Origin: Prevotella sp.
GTDB lineage: Bacteria > Bacteroidota > Bacteroidia > Bacteroidales > Bacteroidaceae
Reading direction: 5' to 3'
Length of the DNA: 59,512 nucleotides
NCBI GenBank assembly: GCA_017449675.1
Contig: JAFTFG010000017.1
Location: 1 to 59,512, forward strand
Shown: in pieces, positions 42,670 to 52,407 of the stretch
Layout: every line of letters begins with the position of its first letter
How positions within the stretch are numbered: position 1 is the stretch's first letter
Program-made: the position numbers and the translations under genes
The notes under the pieces: model-generated
What the model was told of the DNA's origin: nothing
Database searches by the model: none
What the model saw: the letters and a program-made list of their open reading frames with translations, nothing else

Positions 42670-43983
42670 ATGAAGAAACTCTATATAGAGACTTACGGTT
42701 GTCAGATGAATGTCGCTGACTCAGAGGTGGTAGCCAGTGTGATGCAAATGGCCGGCTATGAGTCGACAGAGGATATCAATGAAGCGGATGCCGTATTCCT
42801 GAATACCTGCTCCGTCAGAGACAATGCGGAGCAGAAGATATATCATCGCCTGGATGCGCTGGCTGCCATGAAAAAGAAACACCCGTTAATCATCGGTGTT
42901 CTTGGTTGTATGGCGGAACGCGTGAAAGACGACCTGTTGGAAAATCACCATTGTGATTTGGTGGCTGGTCCTGACGCTTATCTCTCCCTACCTGACTTGA
43001 TAGCACAAGCGGAGACTGGACATAAGGCAATGAATATTGAACTGTCGACCTCAGAGACTTACAGGGATGTCGTTCCGCAACGGATAGGACTGGGGCATAA
43101 GATTGGTGGCTTTGTCAGTATCATGCGAGGATGCAACAATTTCTGCCATTATTGTATTGTTCCTTATACCCGAGGCCGGGAGCGTTCCAGAGACATTGAG
43201 AGTATTCTGCGTGAAGTTCGCGACTTAAGAGACAGAGGATTTAAAGAAGTGACGCTGCTGGGGCAGAATGTGAATAGTTATCGCCTAGACAACCTAGAAC
43301 CTCTAGGATTTCCTAGATTATTAAGAAAGGTAGCCGAAGAGGCCCCCCAGATGCGTATCCGTTTCACGACCTCACACCCGAAGGATATGAGTGATGAGAC
43401 GTTGCGGGTCATCGCTGAGATGCCTAATGTCTGTAAGCATATTCATCTGCCTGTACAGAGTGGCAGTGACAGAATTCTGAAACTGATGAACCGCAAATAT
43501 ACCCGTGAGTGGTATCTCGACCGTGTGGCGGCTATTCGTCGCATCATCCCTGACTGTGGACTGTCGACGGATATCTTCGTAGGCTATCACTCAGAAACGG
43601 AGGAGGACCATCAACTTAGTTTGGACCTGATGCGTGAGGTAGGCTATGACTCTGCCTTTATGTTCAAATATTCTGAGCGACCAGGCACTTATGCCTCCAA
43701 ACATCTGCCTGACGACGTACCAGAGGAAGAAAAGATTCGTCGTCTGAATGAACTCATCGCTCTGCAGACAGAAATCTCTGCCCAACAGAACAAGAAAGAC
43801 GAGGGCAAGGAGTTTGATGTCTTGGTAGAAGGCTTCTCGAAACGTAGCCGTCAGCAACTCTGTGGACGTACCGAGCAAAACAAGATGGTGGTATTCGACA
43901 AAGGTTCCCATCATATTGGGGAGACAGTGCGTGTGAGAATCACCAATAGTACCAGTGCAACTTTATTTGGAGAAGAGGTATGA
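42670..43983 (+). CDS. miaB: tRNA-2-methylthio-N6-dimethylallyladenosine synthase
   Basis: A 437-aa radical-SAM methylthiotransferase that adds the 2-methylthio group to i6A37 of tRNA. N-terminal UPF0004 domain with three cluster cysteines (ETYGCQMN, LNTCSVR, GVLGCMAE), radical-SAM CNNFCHYC in the middle, and a TRAM domain at the C-terminus. A four-unit 9-bp array (43284-43319) encodes RLDNLEPLGFPRL after GQNVNSY, a position that varies among relatives. It overlaps the ABC gene by 4 bp. Confidence 0.95.
   Translation: MKKLYIETYGCQMNVADSEVVASVMQMAGYESTEDINEADAVFLNTCSVRDNAEQKIYHRLDALAAMKKKHPLIIGVLGCMAERVKDDLLENHHCDLVAGPDAYLSLPDLIAQAETGHKAMNIELSTSETYRDVVPQRIGLGHKIGGFVSIMRGCNNFCHYCIVPYTRGRERSRDIESILREVRDLRDRGFKEVTLLGQNVNSYRLDNLEPLGFPRLLRKVAEEAPQMRIRFTTSHPKDMSDETLRVIAEMPNVCKHIHLPVQSGSDRILKLMNRKYTREWYLDRVAAIRRIIPDCGLSTDIFVGYHSETEEDHQLSLDLMREVGYDSAFMFKYSERPGTYASKHLPDDVPEEEKIRRLNELIALQTEISAQQNKKDEGKEFDVLVEGFSKRSRQQLCGRTEQNKMVVFDKGSHHIGETVRVRITNSTSATLFGEEV
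43284..43319. repeat. Four-unit 9-bp CTAG array inside miaB
   Basis: CTAG occurs at 43285, 43294, 43303 and 43313 (steps of 9, 9 and 10). It contains the perfect inverted repeat CCTAGA/TCTAGG around ACC (43293-43307). CTAG is rare in most bacterial genomes, so four in 32 bp stands out. The first three give Leu codons in frame. Confidence 0.65.
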
Positions 43984-45809
43984 AGGATTTTATGCAAATT
44001 TTAAGGCGTTTTGTAATGCCTTATAAAAAATATGTAGCACTGTCTATCGTCTTCAATATTTTATCGGCATTGCTGAACATTTTCTCCTTTGCGGCCTTGA
44101 TACCTATCTTGCAAATTCTTTTTAAGACAGGAGATAATGTTGAGGTGACGACATTGATGGAATGGGGTGACGGCAGTTTCAAAGATGTCGCTATTAACAA
44201 CATCTACTACTACATCAATCAGTATATTAGTGAGATGGGGTCTACCACTACCCTCCTCTTTATCGGTATTTTCCTGATTCTTGCCACGTTATTGAAGACA
44301 GCGACCTATTTTCTGGCATCCTCAAGTGTTGTTCCTATCCGTACCGGTGTTGTCAGAGATATGCGCAACCAATTGTATAATAAGATTGTAAGTCTGCCAC
44401 TTGGCTTCTTTACGGAAGAGCGTAAGGGTGACATCATTGCCCGTATGACAGGTGATGTACAGGAAGTTGAAACTAGTATCATGTCTTCTCTCGACCTGAT
44501 GTTCAAGAACCCCATCCTTATCATCTCCTACTTCACCACATTGATCGTTATTTCTTGGGAGTTGACACTATTCTCCGTCATCATCATTCCCGCCATCGGC
44601 TGGTTTATGGGATGGATTGGTCGCAAATTAAAGGCGCAGAGCATCAAGGCACAAGCATTATGGAGCGATACCATGAGTGTGGTGGATGAGACGCTGGGAG
44701 GATTACGTATTATTAAGGCTTTTTGTGCAGAAGATAAGATGCGGGAAAAGTTCAACAATATCAACTCCACTTACCGGAATGACATCATGCGCGTAAATAT
44801 CCGTCAGAACATCGGCCATCCATTATCTGAGTTTCTGGGCACCTGTATGATTGTCATTGTCTTGTGGTTTGGGGGGGTACTTGTTTTGAACAACCACTCC
44901 CTATCCGGTCCTACCTTTATCTATTATATGGTGATTCTCTATTCTATCATCAACCCGCTGAAAGAGGTGTCTAAAGTAGGTTATAATATCCCCAAGGGAC
45001 TTGCCTCCATGGAACGTATTGATAAGATCCTGCTTGCCGAGAACACCATTAAGGAACCAGCCCAGCCGAAACATATCGCATCCTTTGAGCAGCAGATAGA
45101 GTTCCGTGATGTATCATTCCGCTATGGAGACAAATGGATCCTTCGTCATATCAATCTGGTGATTCCCAAAGGGAAAACCATAGCCATCGTCGGACAGAGC
45201 GGTAGTGGCAAGTCAACGATGGTAGATCTGATACCTCGTTATTATGATGTACAGGAGGGCGAGGTGCTGATTGACGGTATCAATGTCAAGGACTTAGGTA
45301 TTCAAGATCTTCGCCAGTTGATTGGTAATGTCAACCAAGAGGCTATCCTCTTCAATGACACCTTTAAGAATAATATCTCTTTCGGTGTTGAGGCTGCTAC
45401 AGATGAACAAATTATGGAGGCAGCAAAGATTGCCAATGCCTATGACTTTATCATGCAGAGTGAGCACCAGTTTGAAACAAATATAGGAGACCGTGGTGGC
45501 AGACTGAGTGGTGGACAGCGTCAACGTGTATCCATTGCCCGTGCCATCCTGAAGAATCCTCCTATCCTGATTCTCGACGAGGCAACCTCTGCTTTGGACA
45601 CAGAGAGTGAGCGACTGGTGCAGGATGCCCTGGAGCGACTGATGAAGACACGTACGACAGTAGCCATTGCCCATCGTTTGTCGACTATCAAGAATGCCGA
45701 CGAGATATGTGTCCTGCACGAAGGACAGATTGTTGAGCGTGGTACACATGATGAACTGCTGAATATCGATGGCTATTACAAAAAATTGAACGATATGCAG
45801 AGCCTATGA
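43980..45809 (+). CDS. ABC transporter, MsbA-like lipid exporter
   Basis: A 609-aa half-transporter: six membrane helices (about 15-330), Walker A GQSGSGKST, signature LSGGQRQR, Walker B ILILDEATSALD and H-loop AHRLST. The overall form resembles MsbA, which flips lipid A-core or other lipid-linked glycans across the inner membrane. Translationally coupled to miaB before it and to the LtaS-like gene after it (4 bp each), so it probably moves the lipid substrate that the two membrane enzymes modify. Confidence 0.88.
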   Translation: MKDFMQILRRFVMPYKKYVALSIVFNILSALLNIFSFAALIPILQILFKTGDNVEVTTLMEWGDGSFKDVAINNIYYYINQYISEMGSTTTLLFIGIFLILATLLKTATYFLASSSVVPIRTGVVRDMRNQLYNKIVSLPLGFFTEERKGDIIARMTGDVQEVETSIMSSLDLMFKNPILIISYFTTLIVISWELTLFSVIIIPAIGWFMGWIGRKLKAQSIKAQALWSDTMSVVDETLGGLRIIKAFCAEDKMREKFNNINSTYRNDIMRVNIRQNIGHPLSEFLGTCMIVIVLWFGGVLVLNNHSLSGPTFIYYMVILYSIINPLKEVSKVGYNIPKGLASMERIDKILLAENTIKEPAQPKHIASFEQQIEFRDVSFRYGDKWILRHINLVIPKGKTIAIVGQSGSGKSTMVDLIPRYYDVQEGEVLIDGINVKDLGIQDLRQLIGNVNQEAILFNDTFKNNISFGVEAATDEQIMEAAKIANAYDFIMQSEHQFETNIGDRGGRLSGGQRQRVSIARAILKNPPILILDEATSALDTESERLVQDALERLMKTRTTVAIAHRLSTIKNADEICVLHEGQIVERGTHDELLNIDGYYKKLNDMQSL

Positions 45810-47614
45810 AGCAAGGAGCGTTCTATCTGGTGAAGTTCTATCTGGTGACGGTACTGTTGTTTCTCGTTGCCAAGGTTTTCTTTATGCTCTATCACCATAG
45901 CACTCATGATTTTTCGTTCACGGATGTCATGCAAGTGATTCAACATGGTCTTTCCCTAGACCTCAGTTTCTCTCTCTATCTTTTCATTATTCCTTTTTTG
46001 GCTACAGCCATCTCTCTATGGACAAATATACCTCGATGGATATTCAATACCTACTATCTTCTGCTGGCTATTCTTCTCTCATTGGCTTTCGTGGCAGACA
46101 CCAGTCTTTATGAGTTCTGGATGTTCAAACTCGATGCCTCATGCCTGCAGTATCTAGAGACACCGACAGAGGCGATGGCGAGTGTTAGTACAGGTTATAT
46201 TATTATTCGACTGTTATGTCTGATCCTTTCTTCATGTATCATCTATTGGATCTATTATCGACTGACTACCCAATATCAGTCCGTAAACTTTCGACAGCGT
46301 ATCGCAGGCACAATATCCGCCATATTACTTATTCCCCTTATCATCATTGGTATTAGAGGTGGATTAGGTGAGTCAACCACGAATATCGGACAAGTGTATT
46401 ATTCACAGAATCAGTTTCTGAATCATTCTGCTGTCAATCCGGTATTCTCCTTCTTTGCCTCTTTTGAAAAGACTGCCAGCAATCATGTGACCTATCATTT
46501 TATGGATGATGCTACATGTGAGAAAATTATTCAAGAACTATACAATACACAGAGCATTGACAGCGATACCTTGTTGACAACACAAACTCCCAATATCATC
46601 GTTATCTTATTGGAAAGTTGCGGGGGTGAGTTTACGGAAATAGGAGGTAGAACAGATATTACCCCTAACTTAAATCGTTTTGCCAAAGAAGGGATTTATT
46701 TCACGAATTGCTATGGGAATACCTGGCGTACCGACCGTGGTACAGTTTGCACATGGAGCGGCTATCCCTCATTCCCAACGATGTCAGTCATGAAGATTCC
46801 CTCCAAGTCACATACCTTACCGAACATAGCCCGAACCTTACAGACAGAACGAGGCTATAATACCCATTATCTCTATGGTGGTGACATTAATTTCACCAAC
46901 ATGCGTAGTTATCTTGTTTCGGGGGGCTTTGGTGATTTGACATGGAAAGACGATTATACCCAGGAAATGCAAAACACTGCAAAATGGGGCGTTCGAGACG
47001 ACATCACCTTTGAAACGCTTTACCAGTTGACTACGACGATGCACCAACCTTATCTGATTGGCTATTCTACACTAAGTAGTCATTCTCCTTGGGATGTCCC
47101 TATTCATCATTTTGACGACGAGGTACTGAATGCGTTCTATTATCTCGATCAGTGTGTAGGACAGTTTATAGAGAAATTGAGGAAGAGTAAAGAATGGGAG
47201 AATACATTGGTGATTATGTTACCAGATCATGGTGTCTTTTATCAGGATCTTGACGAATCCAATCCTTTGTTGAACCACATTCCCATGATCTGGATGGGAG
47301 GAGTTGTGAAAGAACCTCGTCGCATAGAACAAATATGTAACCAGACAGATCTGCCTGCCACACTTTTAGGACAACTGGGTATCAACCATGACGAGTATAC
47401 TTTCAGCCGTGATGTCCTGAGTGCCAGTTATACACATCCTTTGGGTATTCACACCTATGATGACGGCTTTACAATGATTGACAGTGCCGGCTTCGTCAAC
47501 TATGATTTTATTAGTAATCAGGTCATCACACAACAAGGTACAGGGATACAAAAACTCATCCAACAGGCAAAAGCAATCTTACAGGCTGCAACAAAAGACT
47601 TGAATGAAAGATGA
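45806..47614 (+). CDS. LtaS-like membrane phosphotransferase/sulfatase, first copy
   Basis: A 602-aa enzyme: five N-terminal membrane helices (within about 1-190) and a large periplasmic alkaline-phosphatase-superfamily domain. Metal and active-site residues: Glu in VILLESCGGEF, a Thr within RTDRGT as likely nucleophile, and Asp-His in MLPDHG. LtaS makes lipoteichoic acid, which a Gram-negative does not have. Relatives transfer phosphoglycerol or phosphoethanolamine to glycans or lipid A; that is the likely role. Confidence 0.82.
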   Translation: MKQGAFYLVKFYLVTVLLFLVAKVFFMLYHHSTHDFSFTDVMQVIQHGLSLDLSFSLYLFIIPFLATAISLWTNIPRWIFNTYYLLLAILLSLAFVADTSLYEFWMFKLDASCLQYLETPTEAMASVSTGYIIIRLLCLILSSCIIYWIYYRLTTQYQSVNFRQRIAGTISAILLIPLIIIGIRGGLGESTTNIGQVYYSQNQFLNHSAVNPVFSFFASFEKTASNHVTYHFMDDATCEKIIQELYNTQSIDSDTLLTTQTPNIIVILLESCGGEFTEIGGRTDITPNLNRFAKEGIYFTNCYGNTWRTDRGTVCTWSGYPSFPTMSVMKIPSKSHTLPNIARTLQTERGYNTHYLYGGDINFTNMRSYLVSGGFGDLTWKDDYTQEMQNTAKWGVRDDITFETLYQLTTTMHQPYLIGYSTLSSHSPWDVPIHHFDDEVLNAFYYLDQCVGQFIEKLRKSKEWENTLVIMLPDHGVFYQDLDESNPLLNHIPMIWMGGVVKEPRRIEQICNQTDLPATLLGQLGINHDEYTFSRDVLSASYTHPLGIHTYDDGFTMIDSAGFVNYDFISNQVITQQGTGIQKLIQQAKAILQAATKDLNER

Positions 47615-49542
47615 AACAACTATTGAACAAGACATATGCTCCCTTATCGGCTGTGCTCTGGAACCTGCTCTTGGTTTTTATAGTCTATCAAGTTGCAAGA
47701 CTGGAGTATTATCTGGAGAATATCAATTATCTATCTTATGACTTTGAGATTTTTCGCGGTGGACTACTCTTTGATACCTCTGCCATTCTCTATACAAATG
47801 TTGTTTATGTCGTAATGATGCTCTTTCCGTATCACAAAAAGGAAAACAAACTATATCATCAAATCTGTAAATGGCTGTATCTTAGTATCAATAGTCTGGC
47901 ATTAGCCAGTAACTTGATGGACTCTGTCTATTTTCAATATACAATGCGCCGCACTACCACCACTGTTTTTGAGGAATTTTCCAATGAACAGAATTTGGGA
48001 GGTATTATCGGAACAGAATTGTTACATCATTGGTACCTGGTACTCTTGTTTATACTCTTAGTTGCCGCTTGGTGGAAACTCTATGCAAAACCTCAACAGA
48101 GTCATCAAGAACTAATCTGGTGGAGGTATGACCTCCTCTGTCTGGCATCTTTATTCTTATTCACTCCTTTCTGTATTGCCGGTATGCGAGGTGGTTTTAC
48201 TACTGCTGTGCGACCTATCACCATATCCAATGCCAACCAATATGCCAATAGACCTATAGACGCTGCATTAGTACTGAATACGCCCTTCTCCTTGATTCGC
48301 ACCATAGGAAAAAGCGTGTTTATCGTTCCACATTATTATAATAGTGAACAAGAATTGGAAGCGGTATATTCTCCAATACATACTAGTTCTACTACTCTTT
48401 CTAGTTCTACTAGAAAGAATATTGTCATCCTCATTGTCGAGAGTTTTGGGCGAGAATATATCGGTGCTTTGAACAAAGACCTTGAGGGTGGGAGATACAA
48501 AGGATATACCCCTTGTGTCGATTCCTTGATTAGTCATAGCACGACTTTCCGTTATAGTTTCTGCAATGGTCGTAAGAGTATCGATGGCATGCCAAGCATC
48601 CTGTCAAGTATTCCGATGTTTGTAGAGCCATTTATCCTTACGCCTGCCTCAATGAATGACTATACAGGATTGGCAGGAATCTTAGGAGCAGAGGGTTATG
48701 AGACGGCATTCTTCCATGGCGCACAGAATGGCTCGATGGGTTTTCAGGCTTTTGCGCAGAAAACGGGGTTTCAGCACTATTACGGTCGCACGGAATATGA
48801 GGCAACCAAAGGCACATCTGATTTCGATGGTACCTGGGCTATTTGGGATGAGCCTTTCCTACAGTATTATGCAGAGGAAATGGGTAGGATGAAAGAGCCT
48901 TTTATGACTGCCGTCTTCACGGCATCCAGCCATCACCCTTTCGTGGTGCCAGAGAAATATAAGGCACAATTCCCTGAGGAGCATCTGGAAATCCAGAAAT
49001 GTATCAGATATACAGATATGTCTATCGGTAAGTTCTTTGAGACAGCAAGTAGACAACCCTGGTATGAGAACACCATCTTTATTCTCACCAGTGATCATAC
49101 CAATATGAGTGATCATGCGGAATATCAAACAGACCTTGGGGGCTTCTGCTCACCAATTATTATCTTTGAGCCAAGTAACCCCATAGGTGAAGTGCAGGAT
49201 AAAATCGCTCAGCAAATAGACATTCTGCCAACAGTGTTAGGTAAGTTAGGTTATCCTAAGAAATATTTTGGTTTTGGTATTGATGTGCTGAACACGCCCA
49301 AGGAAGACACTTGGGCCGTCAATTACCTCAACGGCATCTACCAGTATGTGAAGAATGGATATGTACTCCAGTTTGACGGGCAGCGTACTAAAGGATTGTA
49401 TGCCCTTACAGACTCCCTGATGCAGCACAACCTCATACATCAGCCATCAGCCATTAGCCATCAGCCCCAGATGGAGAAAGAGTTGAAGGCGATTATCCAG
49501 CAGTATATGGAACGGATGACACAGAATGCTTTACGACCTTAG
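47611..49542 (+). CDS. LtaS-like membrane phosphotransferase/sulfatase, second copy
   Basis: A 643-aa paralogue of the preceding gene, overlapping it by 4 bp. About five N-terminal membrane helices, then the catalytic domain: Glu in ILIVESFGREY, likely nucleophile Ser or Thr near GRKSIDGMPS, and Asp-His in LTSDHTNMSDH. Two repeat arrays lie in frame: 48383-48418 encodes a Ser/Thr-rich linker just before the catalytic domain, and 49438-49465 encodes a His/Gln/Pro/Ser tail. Its end overlaps the convergent acyltransferase by 50 bp. Confidence 0.82.
   Translation: MKQLLNKTYAPLSAVLWNLLLVFIVYQVARLEYYLENINYLSYDFEIFRGGLLFDTSAILYTNVVYVVMMLFPYHKKENKLYHQICKWLYLSINSLALASNLMDSVYFQYTMRRTTTTVFEEFSNEQNLGGIIGTELLHHWYLVLLFILLVAAWWKLYAKPQQSHQELIWWRYDLLCLASLFLFTPFCIAGMRGGFTTAVRPITISNANQYANRPIDAALVLNTPFSLIRTIGKSVFIVPHYYNSEQELEAVYSPIHTSSTTLSSSTRKNIVILIVESFGREYIGALNKDLEGGRYKGYTPCVDSLISHSTTFRYSFCNGRKSIDGMPSILSSIPMFVEPFILTPASMNDYTGLAGILGAEGYETAFFHGAQNGSMGFQAFAQKTGFQHYYGRTEYEATKGTSDFDGTWAIWDEPFLQYYAEEMGRMKEPFMTAVFTASSHHPFVVPEKYKAQFPEEHLEIQKCIRYTDMSIGKFFETASRQPWYENTIFILTSDHTNMSDHAEYQTDLGGFCSPIIIFEPSNPIGEVQDKIAQQIDILPTVLGKLGYPKKYFGFGIDVLNTPKEDTWAVNYLNGIYQYVKNGYVLQFDGQRTKGLYALTDSLMQHNLIHQPSAISHQPQMEKELKAIIQQYMERMTQNALRP
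48383..48418. repeat. Four-unit 9-bp CTA(G/C) array inside the second LtaS-like gene
   Basis: Nonamers at 48383, 48392, 48401 and 48410; CTAGTTCTA is present twice (units 1 and 3). It includes the perfect dyad CTTTCTAGT/ACTAGAAAG around TCT (48397-48417). Similar in step and in CTAG content to the miaB array. Confidence 0.75.
49438..49465. repeat. Four-unit 7-bp array inside the second LtaS-like gene
   Basis: CATCAGC, CATCAGC, CATTAGC and CATCAGC in a row. In reverse complement (TGGCTGA) this is one base from the cysS unit (TGGCTGT). It encodes HQPSAISHQ near the protein's C-terminus. Confidence 0.85.
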
Positions 49543-50458
49543 GCATCACTTTTCCATTAATGACTTCAAAACGTTCATTAAACTCTTCATGTGTCCGTTT
49601 CCATCGATTATGACTCCATAACCAGTACTCAGGAGCCCTTCTTATACTATCCTCCAACATCTGGAAATAGCGGTCTGTCACCTCAAACTCATCCAACAAT
49701 TGTGGTTCACGCGTAATTAACTTAAACGTTGCCTCATAGTATCCTCGACGTATACATTGCACATCCAAATAGAAAACGGCGTGATTCATCTTTCGAGCAA
49801 TACGTTCTGTTCCCGTTAGTACTGGAGTGTCATGGTTCAGAAAATCACACCAGTGATGGATATTCGTCCACAAGGGAACTTGATCAGAAATATACCCAAT
49901 GACGACAGGTCGTTGTTGTTGTCGAAATTCTGTCAGTCTCCTTAACGATTCTGCCATAGGGATACATACAGAACCCATACGCTGGCGAATATGGAGAAAC
50001 AACAGGTCGAAAGCCTTATCCTCCAAGGGATGATAAAATTGTCCGCACTGTGCCTCTGGTGTTATCCATAGTGGTAATGAGGTAATCCATTCCCAGTTGC
50101 AGTAATGCCCCAGGAAGACAGCACACGACTGACCGTCCTTGACTGCGGCTTCTACCAGTTCACAACCCTTGAATACCATTCTCTTTTTTAGATTCTCCTT
50201 CTTAATAGTTAATAGTTTGACACTTTCAACAATATAATCGCAAAAGAAATGATAGTATCGTTGCTCTATCGCATGCAACTCCCTTCCCTCTTTCTCTAGG
50301 AAAGATGTCTTTAGGTTATTCCGAACAACCCGAAGACGATATCTCACAAGATAATAAAGGATGTAATACAAGATGTCAGATATTACATAATGTACCCTCA
50401 AGGGCAAAATCGAGAGCATATAGGATACGATAAAGTAAAAGTTGTATCTGATTTTCAT
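49493..50458 (-). CDS. LpxL/HtrB-like lipid A acyltransferase
   Basis: A 321-aa inner-membrane acyltransferase of the lysophospholipid acyltransferase superfamily. The catalytic HX4E motif is in GHYCNWEW (about residues 117-124), after an N-terminal membrane helix. It adds a secondary acyl chain to lipid A or a related lipid. It fits the surrounding surface-lipid genes. Its last 50 bp overlap the convergent LtaS-like gene. Confidence 0.88.
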   Translation of the reverse strand: MKIRYNFYFIVSYMLSILPLRVHYVISDILYYILYYLVRYRLRVVRNNLKTSFLEKEGRELHAIEQRYYHFFCDYIVESVKLLTIKKENLKKRMVFKGCELVEAAVKDGQSCAVFLGHYCNWEWITSLPLWITPEAQCGQFYHPLEDKAFDLLFLHIRQRMGSVCIPMAESLRRLTEFRQQQRPVVIGYISDQVPLWTNIHHWCDFLNHDTPVLTGTERIARKMNHAVFYLDVQCIRRGYYEATFKLITREPQLLDEFEVTDRYFQMLEDSIRRAPEYWLWSHNRWKRTHEEFNERFEVINGKVMPKVVKHSVSSVPYTAG

Positions 50459-50480
50459 CCTATAATCTGGTTTAGATGTA

Positions 50481-50512
50481 CAAAGGTAACATTTTCATGG
50501 ATAATAGACAAA
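50481..50512 (-). promoter_or_regulatory. Acyltransferase promoter
   Basis: Leftward TTTG (50512-50509), 20-bp spacer, TACCTTTG (50488-50481), 22 bp before the ATG at 50458. Confidence 0.75.
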
Positions 50513-50526
50513 TATTTAAATCAAAT

Positions 50527-50558
50527 TTTGCCTAGTCCCATAAAAAATAGTACTTTTG
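50527..50558 (+). promoter_or_regulatory. Promoter of the GT90-GT11-DUF6492 operon
   Basis: TTTG (50527-50530), 20-bp spacer, TACTTTTG (50551-50558), 21 bp before the ATG at 50580. Confidence 0.75.
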
Positions 50559-50579
50559 CAACTGTAAGACAGAAGCCTG

Positions 50580-51578
50580 ATGAAATTGAAGCGAAAGATA
50601 TACTATCTGCTACATAGTGGCAAAAACAGTAACCAGAAATATTTTGCCAAAGCCTACCTTAGGAAATGCATACCTTCCTGTATCACACGTATGCTTCTAA
50701 AAAGAGAGTTGGCAAAACTGGATGACTATCCTGACAAGGATGACATTCTCAAAAGGGTAGATTACTATTGTAAACTATCTTTCCGTACTCCTTTTGACCG
50801 TCCACAATGGGAACAGCAGGCTGTCAGTATCCGTAAACAACCCGTATTGCCTCAAAAGGTATACTATTTCGATGCTATGGAGATCGCACGCTATTTCAAT
50901 CAAGATCTACGATGGATCTTGAAATCAGGAGATATCATCGATCTTCAACCTGCTCCAACATTACTCAAGAGCCGCCCTTTGGGTGACGACAATCAAAACT
51001 CTGTATTGATGAAATTAGTGAAAGTGCGCCATTTCCTTTTCGTCAATGATCAGAAACCTTGGCGAGAGAAAAAGGATATGGCTATCTTCCGTGGGGATTT
51101 GGGTGATGTGAAATACAATCGTGATGTTTTCATGAATCGATGGTATGGACACCCGATGATAGATGCAGCGGCTACAAATATTGTTCCTGAACATCCTGAA
51201 TGGCAACGAGAGAAGTTAACCATAGGAGAACATCTGGATTATAAGTTTGTGATGTCACTAGAAGGTAATGATGTCGCCTCCAATCTCAAATGGATTATGT
51301 CCTCCAACTCTATAGCCGTTACTCCTAGGTTAACATGTGAAACATGGTTTATGGAAGGGACACTGATCCCCAATTACCATTATATTGAAATCAAGGATGA
51401 CTTTTCTGATTTGGAAGAACGTCTTACCTATTATATCGAACATCCTGATGAGGCAGAGGCAATTATCCGTCATGCCCATGAGTACGTCAAACCCTTCAAG
51501 GACCAGAAACGCGAGAAACTCATTTCCTTACTTGTTTTGAAAAAATACCTTGAAGTCACTAATCAAGTTTCCCTATGA
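50580..51578 (+). CDS. GT90/CAP10-like glycosyltransferase
   Basis: A 332-aa cytosolic glycosyltransferase of the CAP10/GT90 type (LPS-modifying). Diagnostic stretch: KFVMSLEGNDVASNLKWIMSSNSI followed by ETWFMEG and HYIEI (about 222-278). Probably adds xylose or glucose to a surface glycan; donor and acceptor unknown. Overlaps the GT11-like gene by 4 bp. Confidence 0.85.
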   Translation: MKLKRKIYYLLHSGKNSNQKYFAKAYLRKCIPSCITRMLLKRELAKLDDYPDKDDILKRVDYYCKLSFRTPFDRPQWEQQAVSIRKQPVLPQKVYYFDAMEIARYFNQDLRWILKSGDIIDLQPAPTLLKSRPLGDDNQNSVLMKLVKVRHFLFVNDQKPWREKKDMAIFRGDLGDVKYNRDVFMNRWYGHPMIDAAATNIVPEHPEWQREKLTIGEHLDYKFVMSLEGNDVASNLKWIMSSNSIAVTPRLTCETWFMEGTLIPNYHYIEIKDDFSDLEERLTYYIEHPDEAEAIIRHAHEYVKPFKDQKREKLISLLVLKKYLEVTNQVSL

Positions 51579-52402
51579 TATTTGCCAGAGATAAGAGTCA
51601 GATGTGCAACAACCTGTTGCAGTATGGACATGTCTATGCCTGGGGCAGAGAACATGGCCGTAAGGTTATTTCCATGCGCTTCAGTTATAAATATCAGTAT
51701 TTTCATATCTGCCATACCTCATTGACTGGTTTTGGATGGTACCTTCTTGCTAAATACTTAGCGGCCATCAGACTCCTTCCAACGGCTAGTTTCAAGTATC
51801 GTAATTGTAATAAAGAGGTCTTGGAACAGAAGATGCTTAAGCATAAGCATATCGTGGTGAGCGGCTGGTTTGTTCGTTATTACAATCTCTTTCTGAAATA
51901 TCGAGATGAGATTTGTAAACTATTCACATTAGATAGTCAGTATACGGAACCTGTCAAAATTAAAATGCAAGAGGCAGAGGCCTCAAAAGAGAATATCATC
52001 CGTTTGGGCGTACATATCCGACGTGGTGATTATGCAAAATGGCATGATGGTGCGTTTTTCTATGATGATGAGGTATATGTCCGACATATTAATCGCTTTC
52101 AAGAGTGGTATCCGAATAAAACTCTACATGTCTATCTCTCCACCAACGATTCTTCTGTTACAAAAGAATCGTTTCAGAAGCAGTGTCCCTCAGCAAAGAT
52201 ACACCATCTACAGGGCAGTGCCCCAGAAGATCTTTTTATGCTTTCTGAGTGTGACTACCTCATAGGGCCACCTAGTACGTTCTCTCTTGTTGCTGCTATG
52301 TATCGGGATATCCCTATTTATAGGATGGACAGTAGTGATGTCAGTCAAATGACACCTGATGCCTTCCGTTTGTTTGACTATTTATTCAGCCATATGGTAT
52401 AA
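51575..52402 (+). CDS. GT11-like alpha-1,2-fucosyltransferase
   Basis: A 275-aa GT-B-type enzyme. The GVHIRRGDY motif (about 147-155) is the GDP-fucose-binding HxRRGDY of GT11 fucosyltransferases. Near the N-terminus, MCNNLLQYGHVYAWG is the usual GNQLFQYA-like start in altered form. Likely adds a terminal fucose to the glycan built by its neighbours. Confidence 0.8.
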   Translation: MIFARDKSQMCNNLLQYGHVYAWGREHGRKVISMRFSYKYQYFHICHTSLTGFGWYLLAKYLAAIRLLPTASFKYRNCNKEVLEQKMLKHKHIVVSGWFVRYYNLFLKYRDEICKLFTLDSQYTEPVKIKMQEAEASKENIIRLGVHIRRGDYAKWHDGAFFYDDEVYVRHINRFQEWYPNKTLHVYLSTNDSSVTKESFQKQCPSAKIHHLQGSAPEDLFMLSECDYLIGPPSTFSLVAAMYRDIPIYRMDSSDVSQMTPDAFRLFDYLFSHMV

Positions 52403-52407
52403 CGGTT

